Shown here piece after piece: positions 13,054 through 26,415 of a stretch of 64,000 bases of DNA. Numbering within the stretch: the first letter of the stretch is position 1; every line of letters begins with the position of its first letter. The notes beneath the pieces are model-generated. The model was not told the DNA's origin. It was given only the letters and a program-made list of their open reading frames with translations, and did no database searches. The stretch is from the NCBI GenBank assembly GCA_013400975.1, contig WBMZ01009041.1, positions 35,874-99,873 on the forward strand. Direction: 5' to 3'. A program made the position numbers and the translations under genes. The DNA comes from Atrichornis clamosus (Eukaryota; Chordata; Aves; Passeriformes; Menuridae).

Positions 13054-13356
13054 TTAGCAAAATATTCTCCAACGTATGTTCTTCTTTTCTGTCTTCCACT
13101 TAAATGAGTTTCTAAAATCATCTTGCCTTCATCCATTTTCCAGATAACTGCATTCTGCTGTGTATATGATATCAACCCTTCTCCTGCTTCCTTTAAGAAA
13201 CTGACTTGCAACTGGATTGCTTCCACTTTTGCTGATGCCACCTTCTTGTTATAACTTTTCTCATAGACAGGGCAACCAAATAATTTTCTTTCCACTTCCA
13301 TGTTGTTGCACATGGTTATCAGAATGTAGTCATTCCTTATTTCTACTTTAATGCTT
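13054..13356 (-). other. Candidate coding exon, unrecognised (symmetrical, 303 bp)
   Basis: On the minus strand an AG (13358-13357) precedes and a GT (13053-13052, TAAGTAAAA context) follows a segment of exactly 303 bases that holds 100 complete codons with no stop. The implied exon is phase 2-2, so skipping it would keep frame. The peptide is rich in charged and hydrophobic residues in a pattern typical of a folded protein (for example YILITMCNN, GCPVYEKSY and NAVIWKMDEG stretches). Without splicing it would end at a TAA right after the proposed donor. The pyrimidine tract before the acceptor is poor, which counts against it. I do not recognise the protein family. No start codon or adjoining exon is evident nearby. 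Confidence 0.3.
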
Positions 13357-14279
13357 CTAGGTAATTGGTAATATCATAGGCAGATGTAGTCAGTATCAAT
13401 CTGTTAAAAAGTATAATAGACACAAGATATAACAACTCTAAATTTCTTTCTTGTTGAGCAGAATTGCTGGTTTGGTTTCAAGGAGATGTCTTTTAACTGT
13501 ACCATTAAGGACATAGTGAAGACATACCGTGAAGAAAAAGGAGGACAGAAAGGAAACAGAACTCTCTCTGCACCTACAGAATACTTTTTAAAAAGGTGTT
13601 AAAAAAATATCTTTCTATTAGTAATTTTAATTATTTGTCTACAGGCTTACTTCATTTTATGCATTAGCATGAGAAAGACAATATTTTAGTATGTATAGAC
13701 ACCACCTATTAACATATACAGGATCGGAAAAAGATGACGAAATGCCAATTTAGCTGTATTATTCTTTTAAAGGCTTTTATCAGTGTAACAGCTGCGCATC
13801 ATTCAGTCACTAATGGAATGTATACTTGATCTTCAGTCACGTGAAACACTACCATTACACTCAGTTTCCAAAGGACAGAGTGTCTGTCTCTGAATCGCAC
13901 AGCAATTGTGTCTGTTTGGGGAGCAAAGTATACATTCACTTGTTATATTGAAGGTGTTGTGTTCAGATAGTGTGTATATTTGTCCTGTGGCCTTTTTGTT
14001 TCAAGCTAAATCATTCTGACCAGATAAAAGAAACAGATTATCGCATTTGAGAAAAAAATTGTTCTGCTGAAGTGGTTTAAATCGAATCAGTATCAAAATT
14101 ATTTTTGTTAACTGCACAGAATTAAGTCGTAGTCAGCAAATTATATATTTGGTACCAATAGGAACAACAAAAACATATACCTCAGAATGCTAAACACTTA
14201 CAAGAGCTTAGTAAACACCAACAAATTTCCAGGCACCTTTCTATAGCAAATCCCAAGACCATACAATTCCCACCCACAC

Positions 14280-14696
14280 AAACACCCGTGGAGGCCTGTG
14301 CAGTTGCGTGCACCCATACCTGCACACACACCCTCTCTCCTTTCAGGCTCTGGGTGTTGCAGACCTCCTCCCTGGCTGCCGGGGGCCCTCACCCTCAGCC
14401 CTCCTGCTGCAGAACGGGCACAGCAGCCCCACTTGCACCTCTGCTGGCCTGCAGCCCACGACCCACGCACCAGCTGGGAGGGGGGCCCCTGCTCTGTGCC
14501 CTTCGCTGAAATGGCTCTCGGGGGGGTGCATGTGCCCCACAGCCAGACGGTCCTGCTCAGGGTCATTCTCCTTACACAGTCGTACACAGTAGCCGTATTT
14601 GGACGGCCGTGTGATCTTGAGTTTGGCACATAAATATGGATTCATAGTTGGAGGGTTACCACATCCAAGATGTAGCAATTTAGTGTGTTGGGACAA
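14280..14696 (-). other. GC-rich block with open minus-strand frames, unrecognised
   Basis: Between about 14280 and 14610 the sequence becomes abruptly GC-rich with more than ten CpG dinucleotides, inside an AT-rich neighbourhood. On the minus strand two overlapping frames stay open: 14343-14696 (117 codons) and 14198-14629 (143 codons). The upstream part of the first (14696 to about 14520) contains several cysteines, for example GCGNPP, YLCAKL and YGYCVRLCKEN, which could suit an extracellular domain. The rest becomes Gly/Arg/Pro-rich, as expected from GC-rich DNA read in any frame. Plus-strand frames are open here too, so openness alone is weak evidence. It may be a gene exon, a small CpG island or an old GC-rich repeat such as an LTR. 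Confidence 0.3.
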
Positions 14697-16500
14697 TATG
14701 TATGTCTTCCTCTAAAAAGGCAATGAACTTAATTGCACTTATATACTACTGATATTGGTCTCCTGAAAAACATATGTTCCTTCCCCAGAAACCCCAGTAT
14801 ATTCTGTTACTTCATAAATAACATAAATATTTATACAAGAACATTACCCTTAAAAAGGGAAATGAGGATTCCAGGAAGTGAATGTGCAACAATAGCAAGT
14901 ATAATCCTGTTCACCAATTTTAATTAGGAAGCTATCTTTTAATTAGCTATTATTGTTTTCTAATAATGCCAGTTAATAATAGTAACTCTCATTCACTGAT
15001 ATGGTCTTCTTCAGCTCCTTTTGTGAATGCTTAGAAGTTATCCACAATGGTTCTTCAGGTGCAGATAGCAGTGAACTTTGATTAATTATTGCTTTTAACA
15101 CATTACCATCCCCATTCTTCTCTGACAGCTCATTTGTTTAAAATTGAAATCTTGCATTGTTTACAATGTGCTAGTTTCTCATTTAAGACTGATTTACTTT
15201 TATTCACCATTTTTGCTTGTCTTCCTTCTTCATCTTATTTTTTTGTACATTGTTTGCTCTCTTCATTAAAGAAAAAGATACTTAGCTGGGCTGCTTCCAA
15301 ATATAGCTGTAGTTTTGATGCCATTTGCAGTCAATCTCACCCTTGTGTTCATTTGTTGAGAATTCATTTTTAATAAACAAGCAATTAATTTTGCAAGTCC
15401 AAATGAAAGTACATTCAGGAGGATTGAGTGTTTTTTCATGTCCAGCTTTCAATTTCAAATCTTATAAAGTCAGTATGTATCTGTGTGGGCAAGTTTAAAC
15501 ATGATAGTCGGTGTTTTGTAGTTGTCCCGGTTAAGCTGAACTGTCATTCCTCTCAAGCTCCATGCTGTCAGAAGAGAGACAACTTCAATCTGATTAGTGA
15601 AGCATATTGCCAATATGTTACAGGCATAGGGTGGGTTTGGGTTTTTTTAGAATTGGGGGGGGTGTTTATTACTATTTTTTTTATTCTAGGGGCTTTTTCT
15701 AGGAATACGAGGCATGTTTAGTTCTTGAAGTTCTTCTGAAATCAGGGACAGCTTATTATTCAAAATGTGCAAATTTCTTTCAAATAGCACTTTTCATTTG
15801 CGTAAGATCATATGAATTTGAAGCATTATGATTCTCATTCTGAAATCTGCACATATTTTACTTCATTTGGAGTTGGGTATTGAGGGTAAACATACCTAGA
15901 TTAAAATTGCTGAAGTCTCAAATTAATGGCATAGCTGCATCTTATGATGTTTTGTTCTAAGAACCAACAAGTTAGGGGATTATCTGACCTGCCCTTTTTT
16001 CTAAACCAGACAAAGTATGTCTATTTACAAAGACATCTTCTCTGCCTACCTCATTCATTTTTAAATGCCCCTGCCCCAAGTCACCCTCAACAGGAGAACA
16101 TTTGGAAATTAAGTGGGATTTTCTCTCCCCATGGGCATCAGCACCTAATGCTCTATCACAGAAGAGGCTCTCAGGGCTTAGTAGGGCACCTTATGTTGTT
16201 GGTATGATGTTGCAGGAGGAAAGATTATGTATTGGTCAAAGTTATGTGAAAAGAAACAGAGCTGAGATTCATATGCAGCAATTCTCAGTTCTTCATTTAT
16301 GCTCAATAAAACATGTCAACTGTAAAATATCTTGTTTCTTGAAAGGATACTGTAACACTAGGCATCAAATGAGGATAGTAAACAAAAATAAACTACGTCT
16401 TAATTTGGTACCTGATTTCAGCTCAGTTTGCCTGTTGCAGCCTATCCTACCATCATAACTTCATATTATTTTTCTCCTCCCAGGAAAAAATCTTAAGTGT
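14697..16500. other. Unannotated AT-rich stretch
   Basis: No recognisable gene or repeat. Plus-strand open frames of 87-118 codons (for example 15428-15721 and 16102-16458) have no recognisable domain. The first is rich in aromatic and hydrophobic residues, as expected from T-rich DNA. Confidence 0.55.
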
Positions 16501-16504
16501 TTAT

Positions 16505-16926
16505 TGAACATTGTGTGCATTTTGGGCACCACAATATAAGAAAGACATTAAGCTCTTAGAGAGTGTCCAAAGGAGGGCAACAAGGATGGTGAAGGGCCTT
16601 GAGAGGAAAGCTGTGTGAGGAGTGGCTGAGGTCACTTGGTCTGTTCAGCCTGGAGAAGAGGAGACTGAGGGGAGACCTCACTGCAGTTACAACTTCCTTG
16701 TGAGGGGAAGAGGAGGGGCAGGCACTGATCTCTTTGGTGACCAGGACCCAAGGGAACAGCATGAAGTTGTGTCAGGGCAGGTTCAATTTGGAGCCTGACA
16801 GAATTCAAGAAGCATTGGACAATATTCTCGGGCACACAGTCTGACTCTTGGGGATGCCCTGTGCAGGGCTAAGAGTTGTACTCGACGACCCCTGTAGGTC
16901 CCTTCCCACTCAGTATATTTTGTGGT
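16505..16926 (+). mobile_element. CR1 LINE fragment (ORF2 end and 3' UTR)
   Basis: The plus-strand order of blocks is that of CR1: AAGCTCTTAGAGAGTGTCCA, AGGAGGGCAACAAGGATGG, TTCAGCCTGGAGAAGAGGAG, then a 3' UTR ending TAGGTCCCTTCCCACTCAG. No open reverse transcriptase remains. The tail is diverged and lacks a clear ATTCTATG repeat, so this is an old copy or another CR1 subfamily. Confidence 0.85.
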
Positions 16927-19900
16927 TTATTCTCTGCTTCTGTGATTTTTCATAAAATAATGGAGCATTTGAAGATACAAGAAATATTTTAAAAATAGGG
17001 ATTAGGTATGCATTTATAATGCATATATGTGCATGAAACTGACAAGATGTCAGGATAGGAAATATTTCTTTGTTTTTCATCTGCACTCCTCAGCACTCAC
17101 AATATAGTCCACATTGGCTGCATTTTCAGCTAGTCTAAACTGCCTGCAGTAGAAGTATTCTTATTTATATCTTCTGAGCTACAGTGATATTAGGACTGTT
17201 ATTCATGTTCCTTCAGCAGCTATATTAGGATGAATCCAACTGTACTGAGTTGGTCCAAAAACGAACAGAATTAAAATTGCTGAGGTGTGAGTAACCCATA
17301 TTCATACTCCTCTTTTGTTGATTTGGAGCGATAAGAGGTGGAGAGAACTGATCTGAGTCAGCAAAACTATTTATAGTCAGACTGCTTCAAACTACTTATG
17401 CCAAGGCTGTTGGCCAGCCATCAGTCTGTTGATTGACACATATGAGCAATTATAGCAAAGCAAAATTTCTGCTTGTACTCAATACAGACCTCAGCTCTGC
17501 TTTGGGGAAAAAAAAAAGAAGAACAACATTTAGACAGCTTTAGTTTTCATTCTAAAGTAGAATAAAAAGCAAACTTTGGAAGCTCAAAAATGGTTGTTGA
17601 ATGGGATCGTTATTCCCTGGTAGTCCTTGCTAATGGCATTGTTAATAACATCTGCTCAAAACTAGTCTGAAGGAACACACAGGTAGGGTATTGATAATCC
17701 TTTCATCCATTACCTGAACTCTTTTCTGTGAAAAGAGTTTGAAATGTAGCTCTTTCTAAACTGTCTTTAGAGACTAAGATTACCAGAAAACCTGTGAGTG
17801 GCAGAATTATTGCCAGCATAATTGCTGTATGTGTACTTTGGGAGGGGTGATTGAAATATTAGCCCTTCTGATACACACGGCTGTGTTCTCATAACCAGCT
17901 GCTAGAGGGCATTATCTTTAACCTGCTTTAATAACTATCAAACCAGGTGCATCTTAATCCATCAAGTTGCTTGTTGTGGTTTTTAACCACGTAGTATGAG
18001 AAGATTCATACTGACAACAAAGTAAGTATTTCATAGTTCTAAGTTTTAGTAGTTCTTACAGTATCAGAATATGTTTTGGTGCTTGTCAAGCTCTGGTGTA
18101 ACTGAGCAGGATGTGTTTCTGACAGCACTCACAGAGACAGAATTACAAAGATATCTTAAAAATAGCTGCTCTTAGAGGCTTTACTGATCTCTCAAAGGAT
18201 GTAAATTGGTAAGTAACAGGAATATCTCCATTTGACAGCATTGGTATGGCTATGGCAGTCTTAGAGTTTGCAAAACAAATAGCAGATTTTACTTCTCATC
18301 ACAGTGACCAGCAAGAAATCCAAATGGATTACTTGAATTCTGGGATGATATTAAAGAAGGTAAAAAAGGTACAGTGGATTCCTTTTGAACAGTTCAAACT
18401 AGCCTAGTATAAGGCGGTAGCAGAATATATAAATTAAAGGTCAGTAGGGAATTGTTAAAATTTGCCACTTCAAATAACCTTTTGTTAACTGCATTTTTGG
18501 CACACTTATTTTCTGGTTCTTTACTTGCTTCATCTTAGGATGTGTAGGATACTACAGATTATGAAAATTTATTTGTTGCCCTCCTCCAAATTCCTGGTTC
18601 AATGAGGTGTTTTCAGTTACAGTTAAAAGCATCCTGCTAAAACATACTGGTAAAAACATACTGGTAAAAGCATTTTCAAAAATAGGCTAGCTGAAGAGTA
18701 ATATAAAAGAGCTTTATAGCAGAGGTAATTGATGATGGACTTGTGTTTTCTGGAATGCCACATGAGGAAAAGTTTCTAGAAATTAATTTGGATTTTTTTT
18801 TTAAACCAAAATATAATAGAAGACCAGATGCCATAAGAAACAGTTTCCACTGTGAGCATCTTCTACCTAGTGCAGCTCCTTCACACAGATGCAACCCTTA
18901 CCTCTCACACTTTGCTGCAAGATTCTGCTGTCTTTTCATGAAGAGCTAAAGCTTGTAGTCTCTAAGGGACACCTTCCTGCACACAAGGCCTTTATCCTCC
19001 CTGAATGTATTGTTACCTAGTTGCTGAAGTGCACTGCTATACATGCACTGGTGAGCAGTGGAGGTAGCTGATTTTATTAAACAGTCACACTAACACTGCG
19101 CAGAATATGGGCAGCACAAGGTCTGCTTCTCCCTTGGTACTCAGGTATTCTTTTGTGGCTCTGACCCAGACAAAATTTAGGAGAAATTAAGTTAAATTGC
19201 TGTCTCTGTCCTCTCAAAAAATTCCATAGAACTGTAACTGTTCACAGTGGCATACCACGTTCTGATAAAGCAGTGAATTTCAAAAGGCTCACCATTGTTC
19301 CTTTAGACTCTACTTTGCTTCATTTTCTGCTACTATTATTGACGCTTTTTCAGTTCTATAAGGTTCACTGCTCTCATTTTCCATAACCTTGATTTAAATA
19401 CAAAGTTGCCTGCACTAAGCTAAGTCTTGGCTTTTCAGTATTAAATCTATGATTAACTCAGTAGAAATCCATCTATAGCATATCATGGACTACGAAGACT
19501 CAGTATTCTTGGTGAAAGATGGAATTTTTTAGGTGTAGAGAAGGTAGATGGACACAGCATTTTTTTGTTCCATTTAGTAGTGACAAGTTAGTGACATTGT
19601 TCTCAACCTCATGTCAGGAAATGTATATGTTCAGCTAACAATCAGAAGTATCACTTCAAAGGTCTTTTACAATATGAGAAGCAGCTGTCAGTGAAGAATG
19701 TGACTATGCCACTAAAAATGAAGAAGTGGTAGAGGCTTTTGCATGGGTAGAGAAGATTAAGGAACTAATACTATTTAAGGCAGGATAGTATGAAAAGGGA
19801 TGTGATGTGACCAGGATGGGGATCTGCTGGTTATTTACCTTCCTACAGCACATTCCGCTATCACTGCATTCCCTCTGTGGTTGTGATATTGATTCCTGAT

Positions 19901-20636
19901 AAAGGGTCCTGGTGATGCATGCTTAACTTCGTGCAAAGTTTTCCTGTGGATGTAGATGAGTTCATTGGGGCTGAATATTTTCATTTTCTTATAGCTGCAA
20001 GACTATTGGCCTTTGTGTGCTGAAAGTGAATTTTCACTTTCCACTTTTATTCCTTGAAATAAACACCCAAGATTCTGTTTTCCTTTGCTTATGCAATCAG
20101 CATGCTAGATATGATTATATATAAAATGAGGATAAAAATTCATTCATCTGTAATTATATGATCTCATTTAGCATCTAACTCTAGGACAAGAAATCAGTGA
20201 TTAAATTTCCTTTCAAAGTCTTTGTCTATCAGCTGCAGAACAGGCTTAGTAATTACCTCTTAGTTATTGCGAGAACTGTGCCCTCAATATTACATTCCTA
20301 ATTGTTTTTAGTTAAGAAAATATATTTTTATAGATCACTCAGCTGACTGTTTCAGGCTGGGTGTTTCTCACTGTTTTTAGTGTAGAAAGCAAGCTCTATA
20401 TATTATGTTGAAAGAAATTCATATTGTCCTTCTGGTACGTACAATAGGATACATACAATGTGCTTACCTAAGTACACACTACATATTCTTTTTATATGAG
20501 AAAATTCAATCCAAAATGTTTTATAAATATTCACAGAACATCCCAACAGAGATCTATAGCGTGCCTGAAACTGCCAAGTGTTTCATCATCAAATTAAAAT
20601 TAGTTTTATGTTATAAGTCTGGGTGAGATAAACCCA
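16927..20636. other. Unannotated AT-rich stretch
   Basis: No gene or recognisable mobile element. A small tandem repeat of a 13-14 base unit (TAAAACATACTGG) lies at about 18638-18664. Overlapping 70-codon frames at 18676-18949 on both strands look like chance. Confidence 0.55.
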
Positions 20637-20736
20637 TCCGTTGGGTGGAAGTGTCATGCTTATACTCCAGTCAATTGTGCAGGCAGAATCTGCATATTTT
20701 TAACCACTAACTCACAAGTCTCTTGTTGGGGAAATG

Positions 20737-21129
20737 TTATTCCATGCCTTGAGCTGAGTCAAACACAAGTTTGTGCTTAAATACAAAAGATTTAATGTAC
20801 AATGCACTGGACAGTCTTTTCATGATAAGCTGTTCTACGTGGAGTCTGCAGTCTGCAGAGAGGAGCCATTCCTTATGCACACTTGCAGCAGCACCAATCC
20901 TGCGAACATCAGCCTGGCACTGGATCCATTCCCCATCCCAGCTCTGCTGCCCAGAGGTGGCCTCTGAGTACTGGTGTCCATGATTCATGGATTGTTGCAA
21001 GACAACACTGCAATATGCCTCCTCATTCCCAAGAGAAACTTCACTCCCATACAGGAAGCCTGCTGTCCTGTCATTCCTATGTCCAGCCCAGTTCGACCCC
21101 TTCTGCAGTTGGACCTTCTTGACCTCCAT
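20737..21129 (-). other. Open frame of 130 codons, unrecognised; possible LTR-like region
   Basis: The minus strand is open for 130 codons within a locally GC-richer patch (about 20820-21130). The peptide is not repetitive, but I cannot assign it. On the same strand, near the frame's end, the DNA reads CATTAAATCTTTTGTATTTA, an AT-rich element that could be a polyadenylation signal or TATA-like box. That arrangement would also fit the 3' part of an old LTR read on the minus strand. Several plus-strand frames are open in the same patch, which lowers the coding case. It could be an exon, an old retroelement piece or chance. Confidence 0.22.
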
Positions 21130-21309
21130 GCCGGGTCAAAAATTACGGGGGTTGAGAAGCTACTATTTGATTTTCCTCTTCACACTAGGTATGCACACAA
21201 CTCTGGTAACTTGACCACATTTGCCAGATTTTCAGAGGATAAGCAAAATGGCAACTTTGTGTCAAAAGACTGCACCTTCAGCTGATAATGAGGGCTTCTT
21301 TGAAGCATG

Positions 21310-24300
21310 GGGACTCTAGAAGTGCAACCTGACAACCTTTGACAGAACTTTCTACTAAGGATCTCATAACATAGGCTTTTTTAATTTATTTTCCCTGCTG
21401 CATCTCTATTATCTGAGGCAATTGAATCATTTGTGTAGAGACTTTAAAACCCCCATCACTTTAAGCCAGGCTTTCTTCTGCTGTCTTCCTTTCAGACAAG
21501 TAAGTTCGGGAAGACCTTCACCAGCTGAACAGTCATACTTTGGATACTTTATGATTCATCAAAGTACATCTTGTTCTGCCACTGACACTAAGCTGTCTTA
21601 ACTCCATCATTGGCATCATTTTGTTTCAAAGAGGTATTTGGTCATTATTAGCAGACAGAAGAAAATCCAGTCCATAGGGCATTGCTCCTTGGATTAGAAC
21701 TAATCCTACCACCTGATGTGTTGATATATGTATCTGTCTATTTGTTTTACAAATCAGGATTTCTACTTTTGCATTTGAACAAACTGCAAGAAAGTGAATT
21801 AATCAGTTCTTTTGACTAGGTGCATGAAGTATGTTGATCTCTGGTGAGATCATTCAAAGCTTATGAAAGTTTTGGGGGTTTTTTTAATCGAATAAATGTT
21901 TCAGAATATATGTAAATTTTAACAAGTGATGTGTCTTACTGAAATGTAGTGTAGTCATCACTGAAGGACGTCACCTACTTTCACATCAGTGATTAATGGA
22001 CTTAATAGTCCTGACTTCAATGCAGTTGTGTCAACAATCCAATTAACACATTATGGTCAAAAACAAGGTAACTGGAGGACCAGGAGTCGTGAGGTCATTG
22101 GTAATCTTTATCTCCCTTGACTTCAGCTGAGTACAAATGAAGTTGGTGGGGTTTTTTTAACATTTGGTGTTACATCAGCTGAAGTCTAAATCACTGTTTT
22201 AATCTTAATGATTGAAAAGCATTTTATAGAAAATATCATTAAATAAGAGTTGTGGAATTTTTGAAAAGAATATCAGTAGAAGATCTGTTTGTGAATACGG
22301 ACTTAAAATAAGAAGTCTGTAATGTGCAGCAGAAAGAAAGCTTAACAAGAATAAGCTTGAAAACACACTAAGTTCTCTTTATGGAGTGATAGAGACAGGT
22401 ATTCTATTAATACTATTAATTACACCAAAAAATTATATTCTTCAAATCCTTTCTATTTTTCATAGCTGGAGGGCATTTTTCATACTGTTGCAAAAACTGT
22501 CAGTATGTTTACCTGAATCATTCCACTTAGAAGGAAGGTTTGCTTCCTTGAAATTAATGCATTTGTTTCAGATTTATTTTCAAGATGATTAATTCAAATA
22601 AGCAAATTCTAGCTCTTTCTTTGCTTTTTTTTCTTTTTTTGCAACACTACTAATTTAAAATTACTTTCTTAAGTGCAGGTTAATGCAATTGAAAATGTTT
22701 GTCAGAAGTTTCAGTGTCTTTAAAATGAAATAAATGCTGGTGTGTTGATCTGTATACACAAATACATACTTACTGAGAAAACTACAATTTTGGTACACCA
22801 AAAAATCATAACTTGTCTCTAATACTGCACGAGTTGAGTTGTTAAAGGTGGGGAAATACACTTTTCCTTGTGCTAGCCAATAAAACAACAGCTGTAGCGA
22901 CAAGGTTCCTCTGATCTTATACCACTGTGATAGCTTCTACAGGGATTATTTAGTGACATGGACCTAAAGGAAATATACTGGATGATCTCCATAACCTGAG
23001 TATTTTGCTATAAAACAGATAAACCCGCAAAATTAAGATGAATAGGTTGGTTCTAGTATCTATTTTGTAATAAGGCAAGCTCTGTAGTAGAATACTTGGA
23101 CTATAGCTTTATCATATTTCAAGGGTAGCAGGTAAATTCACACTTCTGGAAAATTGGATGTAGCAAGTCCAATGTTTTATGAATTAAGACATTTTCAAAG
23201 GGGTGAGGAATAAGCAAGTTTTTTCAGACAGTATTTTTAAAAAATATGTCAATACTATATACATACATATATAGGTCTCTACAGATTTACAATAATAGAA
23301 GTATACATTTATAAATACATAGAGAGAGAACAAGAGATGGCAAGGACAGGCTACCATAGGAGTAAGATTCTTCCTACTCTCTCAGAAAAAAATATGCCAG
23401 CATTGTCTGTTTGGGGCTTTGATATCTTGAACTGGAGGGGTAAGGTATTTAAATACTATAAATTGTTAGTACTTTCCTGAAATCACTGTACAAGTAGAGG
23501 AGCAAAGGATGTGCTCCAATGGTTCTTCCACAACAGAGTATGAGGGAGTATGACGTCGTTCACATAATATGTGCAGAACAACAGTTAGGATGAGAAAAGG
23601 CTTATCAAGGTGTTCCTCAGCAAAATAAACACCTCCCAGTGCTCTGTCTATAATGCTTTGTCCAATGTGCTGACACCAGTATTGATAAACCAAAATTCCA
23701 GTCATTACATTCCCCTTCATTCCAAAGAAACCGAGTAAGAGGCTGGTGCTAGGTTTTGGGGTTTTTTTCTGTCATCTGTATGATTAGTATTTATTCTCTA
23801 ACAGTTTGTTGGTTAACCGCTGCTGTGGTAACCAGTGCTGCAAAGGGAATACAAAATGTAGTTGATATCTGCTTCGTAAAATAGTGGCTTTAGAAAGATT
23901 TCTTACTAGGCTCTGTAACACAAATTTAGCTGAAATCCATGCAGGGAAGCTGGAGTGGGGAGGAATGTCTATTACAGTGAATTTTCTTCTTGGAAACCTC
24001 AAAAAAAGACTGAAGGGACTGAAAAAGTGCCCTCACCTCTCGAAGGTAACTGGAAATCAGACAGGAGAATGCTGCTAGGTACTAAGGAAGCCTGCAAATT
24101 GTCCTAAGTAAAAGATTTCAGAGTACAGGAATTTTTATCCTAAACTAAATTAGTTGCAATAGTTTTAACAGGTGAATTTTGTTTCCAAAGGTGCAGTGAT
24201 TGTCTCCAGGACTTGAACCTATTAAGACTTAAGGTATGTTATTTATAATTTCCATAGTAAAACAACTCGATCTGAGTATGTTTTCTACTACTGTTTTTAT

Positions 24301-26415
24301 TTATGTTGCAAGACAGTTAACACTGAAATTGTTTGTCTTATGTTTGCAAATGTTAGGAATCTTTTTTTTCTACATGGAAAAGGTGGGATGTACGTATATT
24401 TTATTCTTTTTGGTTGGCAAGTAGTTCATAGGTCATACATATCATCATTCTTAAGTAGATGAAACAGCTTTAAATAATTCATGTACTAATAAGTTTTGTT
24501 CTGTTTTGTGACTTCTATTTTTAAATCATGAAATCTGAAAAAGGATAAAAATACTATCTCTGCATGATTATATTAAACACTTCTTTACTGAGCCTTCATT
24601 TTGATGGATTGTGTATCAAAGGTCATGTTCCTGTAACTCATCTCATCATTATATGAGAATATAATCTTTCAATTTTTAATAAATTAATACACTAGATCCA
24701 ACACTGCAACTGGGAAAATTAAAGGAAAGAAAAAAGAAAAGAAAAGAAAAGAAAAGAAAAGAAAAGAAAAGAAAAGAAAAGAAAAGAAAAGAAAAGAAAA
24801 GAAAAGAAAAGAAAAGAAAAGAAAAAAGAAGAAAAGAAAAAAGAAATTACAGTCTCAGGAATTAGTTAACAAATGAAAATGAGGCTATGTGGTGCTTAGT
24901 TGCCAACTGGGTTTAAAAAGCAACTGTTGTTTGGTGCCCTTCCTTCCTTCCTTCTTGCCACATTTTTCTACTTCTCCAGGCTGATTATGTAGTGCTAGAG
25001 AATAGTGAAGATTTTTAATATCCTTTGAATACTCTTGAATACAAGTTGGTACTTTTGCTGGGATCCAGTATGTTGCTGAATTATGCTGACTATGAGTTAA
25101 TATTGAATTTTGTTTCACTCTGCACTGTAGCTTCAAAAAGTCTCCCACACCTGTAACGAGAGATTGTGATAGTACCATCACAATAATTTCTATTCTGAAA
25201 GTTCCCACTCTTTGTTCTAGCACCTTTCAACTTTCTTCTTTGTTTTGTTGCTATGCTACCTCTGTAATCACCCCTGTCACAAACCCACTGAAAGGTCTGA
25301 AAATTCATTACCAAAATTTAAAACAAGTCATCAGAACTGATATTATATTGTATCTGTGTTCTTTTCTCTCAGCTAGCTGTTTTTCCCCAACCTCTGTCTG
25401 TACTCTTGATTTAAATGGTAAATCCTTGGGTCAGTTAATGGTCCATACCATTTATACAGTATGATACAGCATGAAACTCCTGTTATGCTGCTCTCTTTTT
25501 CCATTAACACTACTAAAAAAATGATAAAAAATAGAGTAAGGGATTAATATCTCCCAAGAGATTACACAGAACAAGCCAAAGAGCAGTTCTCCACATCTCT
25601 CATTTCTTTCTTCTTTGAGACCTAGTCATAGTCATAAAATTGCCAAGCAAGACTAGCAAAATGCTAATACTGCAATTAGCAGTGTAATTCTCAAACCTGA
25701 GTGGGATTTCAGGCCATCACAGAGTCTAAGCTCCCAAGGTGTAGAGAAACAGCAGAGTTCTGTCACCAGAAATATCATAAAGCCTCTCATATGTGGAAAT
25801 TGGATTCTGCTTCAATAAAACATCCTGAAAAAAGAAAGGGCAAAGTGTAGCCCCTTCATTTATTAATTTTGTTTTCACAATGGTGAAAATGCAACACAAT
25901 GTGTAGGCTTATTGTGAGTGCCTTGCTTGTTTGATTTTGCCAGCCCCTATAGTAGCACATTATTAAGTGTTTGTTCTGTGGGATTATGCTTTTGAAAGTA
26001 TTCTCCAGACTATCTTTACTGTCTCTCCAGTGTTACCTCAGTTCACTTCCAAAAATTGGACTGCAGTAATGGTAAAAATGAACAAGTAGAAAATGAAATT
26101 GATGTTAAATATTAAAGCTGTCTACTTAAATAGTGTTCTGGGGGGTTAAATATAATGGCATGTCCTTCTTGTGCAGATTCTTTATTTAAATGCCAGTTTT
26201 GATGAATGTCTGTGACTTCAAAAGTCGCAGCTAATATTCTTGCACTAAACCCACTGTCTTAGCAGAGTAAATACAAAATAAAGTTTCTTTTTTTTACTTT
26301 CGTAGAACAATATGCTATTATAACACAGTTTACACAGATATGTCTCTAAGTAATGTGAAGTAAACAGAAACTCTTAATGATTTTTTTCATTTTTTCAACT
26401 ATTTTGTAGGACTTC
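21310..26415. other. Unannotated AT-rich stretch with one microsatellite
   Basis: Nothing recognisable as a gene. It contains the (GAAAA)n microsatellite at 24724-24845, listed separately. Short open frames on both strands overlap and have no domains. Confidence 0.55.
24724..24845 (+). repeat. (GAAAA)n pentanucleotide microsatellite
   Basis: Positions 24736-24825 are 18 uninterrupted GAAAA units. Imperfect units flank this on both sides (about 24724-24735 and 24826-24845). The plus strand is entirely purine across the array, so the tract is a long homopurine-homopyrimidine run. Confidence 0.97.

Noticed and set aside
14288..14633. Plus-strand open frames of 73-111 codons in the GC-rich block
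   Set aside because: They overlap each other in all three frames. GC-rich DNA has few stop codons, and the peptides are Pro/Ala/His/Cys-rich in the way expected from composition alone.
24885..25223. 112-codon minus frame next to the GAAAA microsatellite
   Set aside because: The peptide contains a GKKEGRKG stretch from a CCTTCCTTCC run and shows no domain. It is likely chance.
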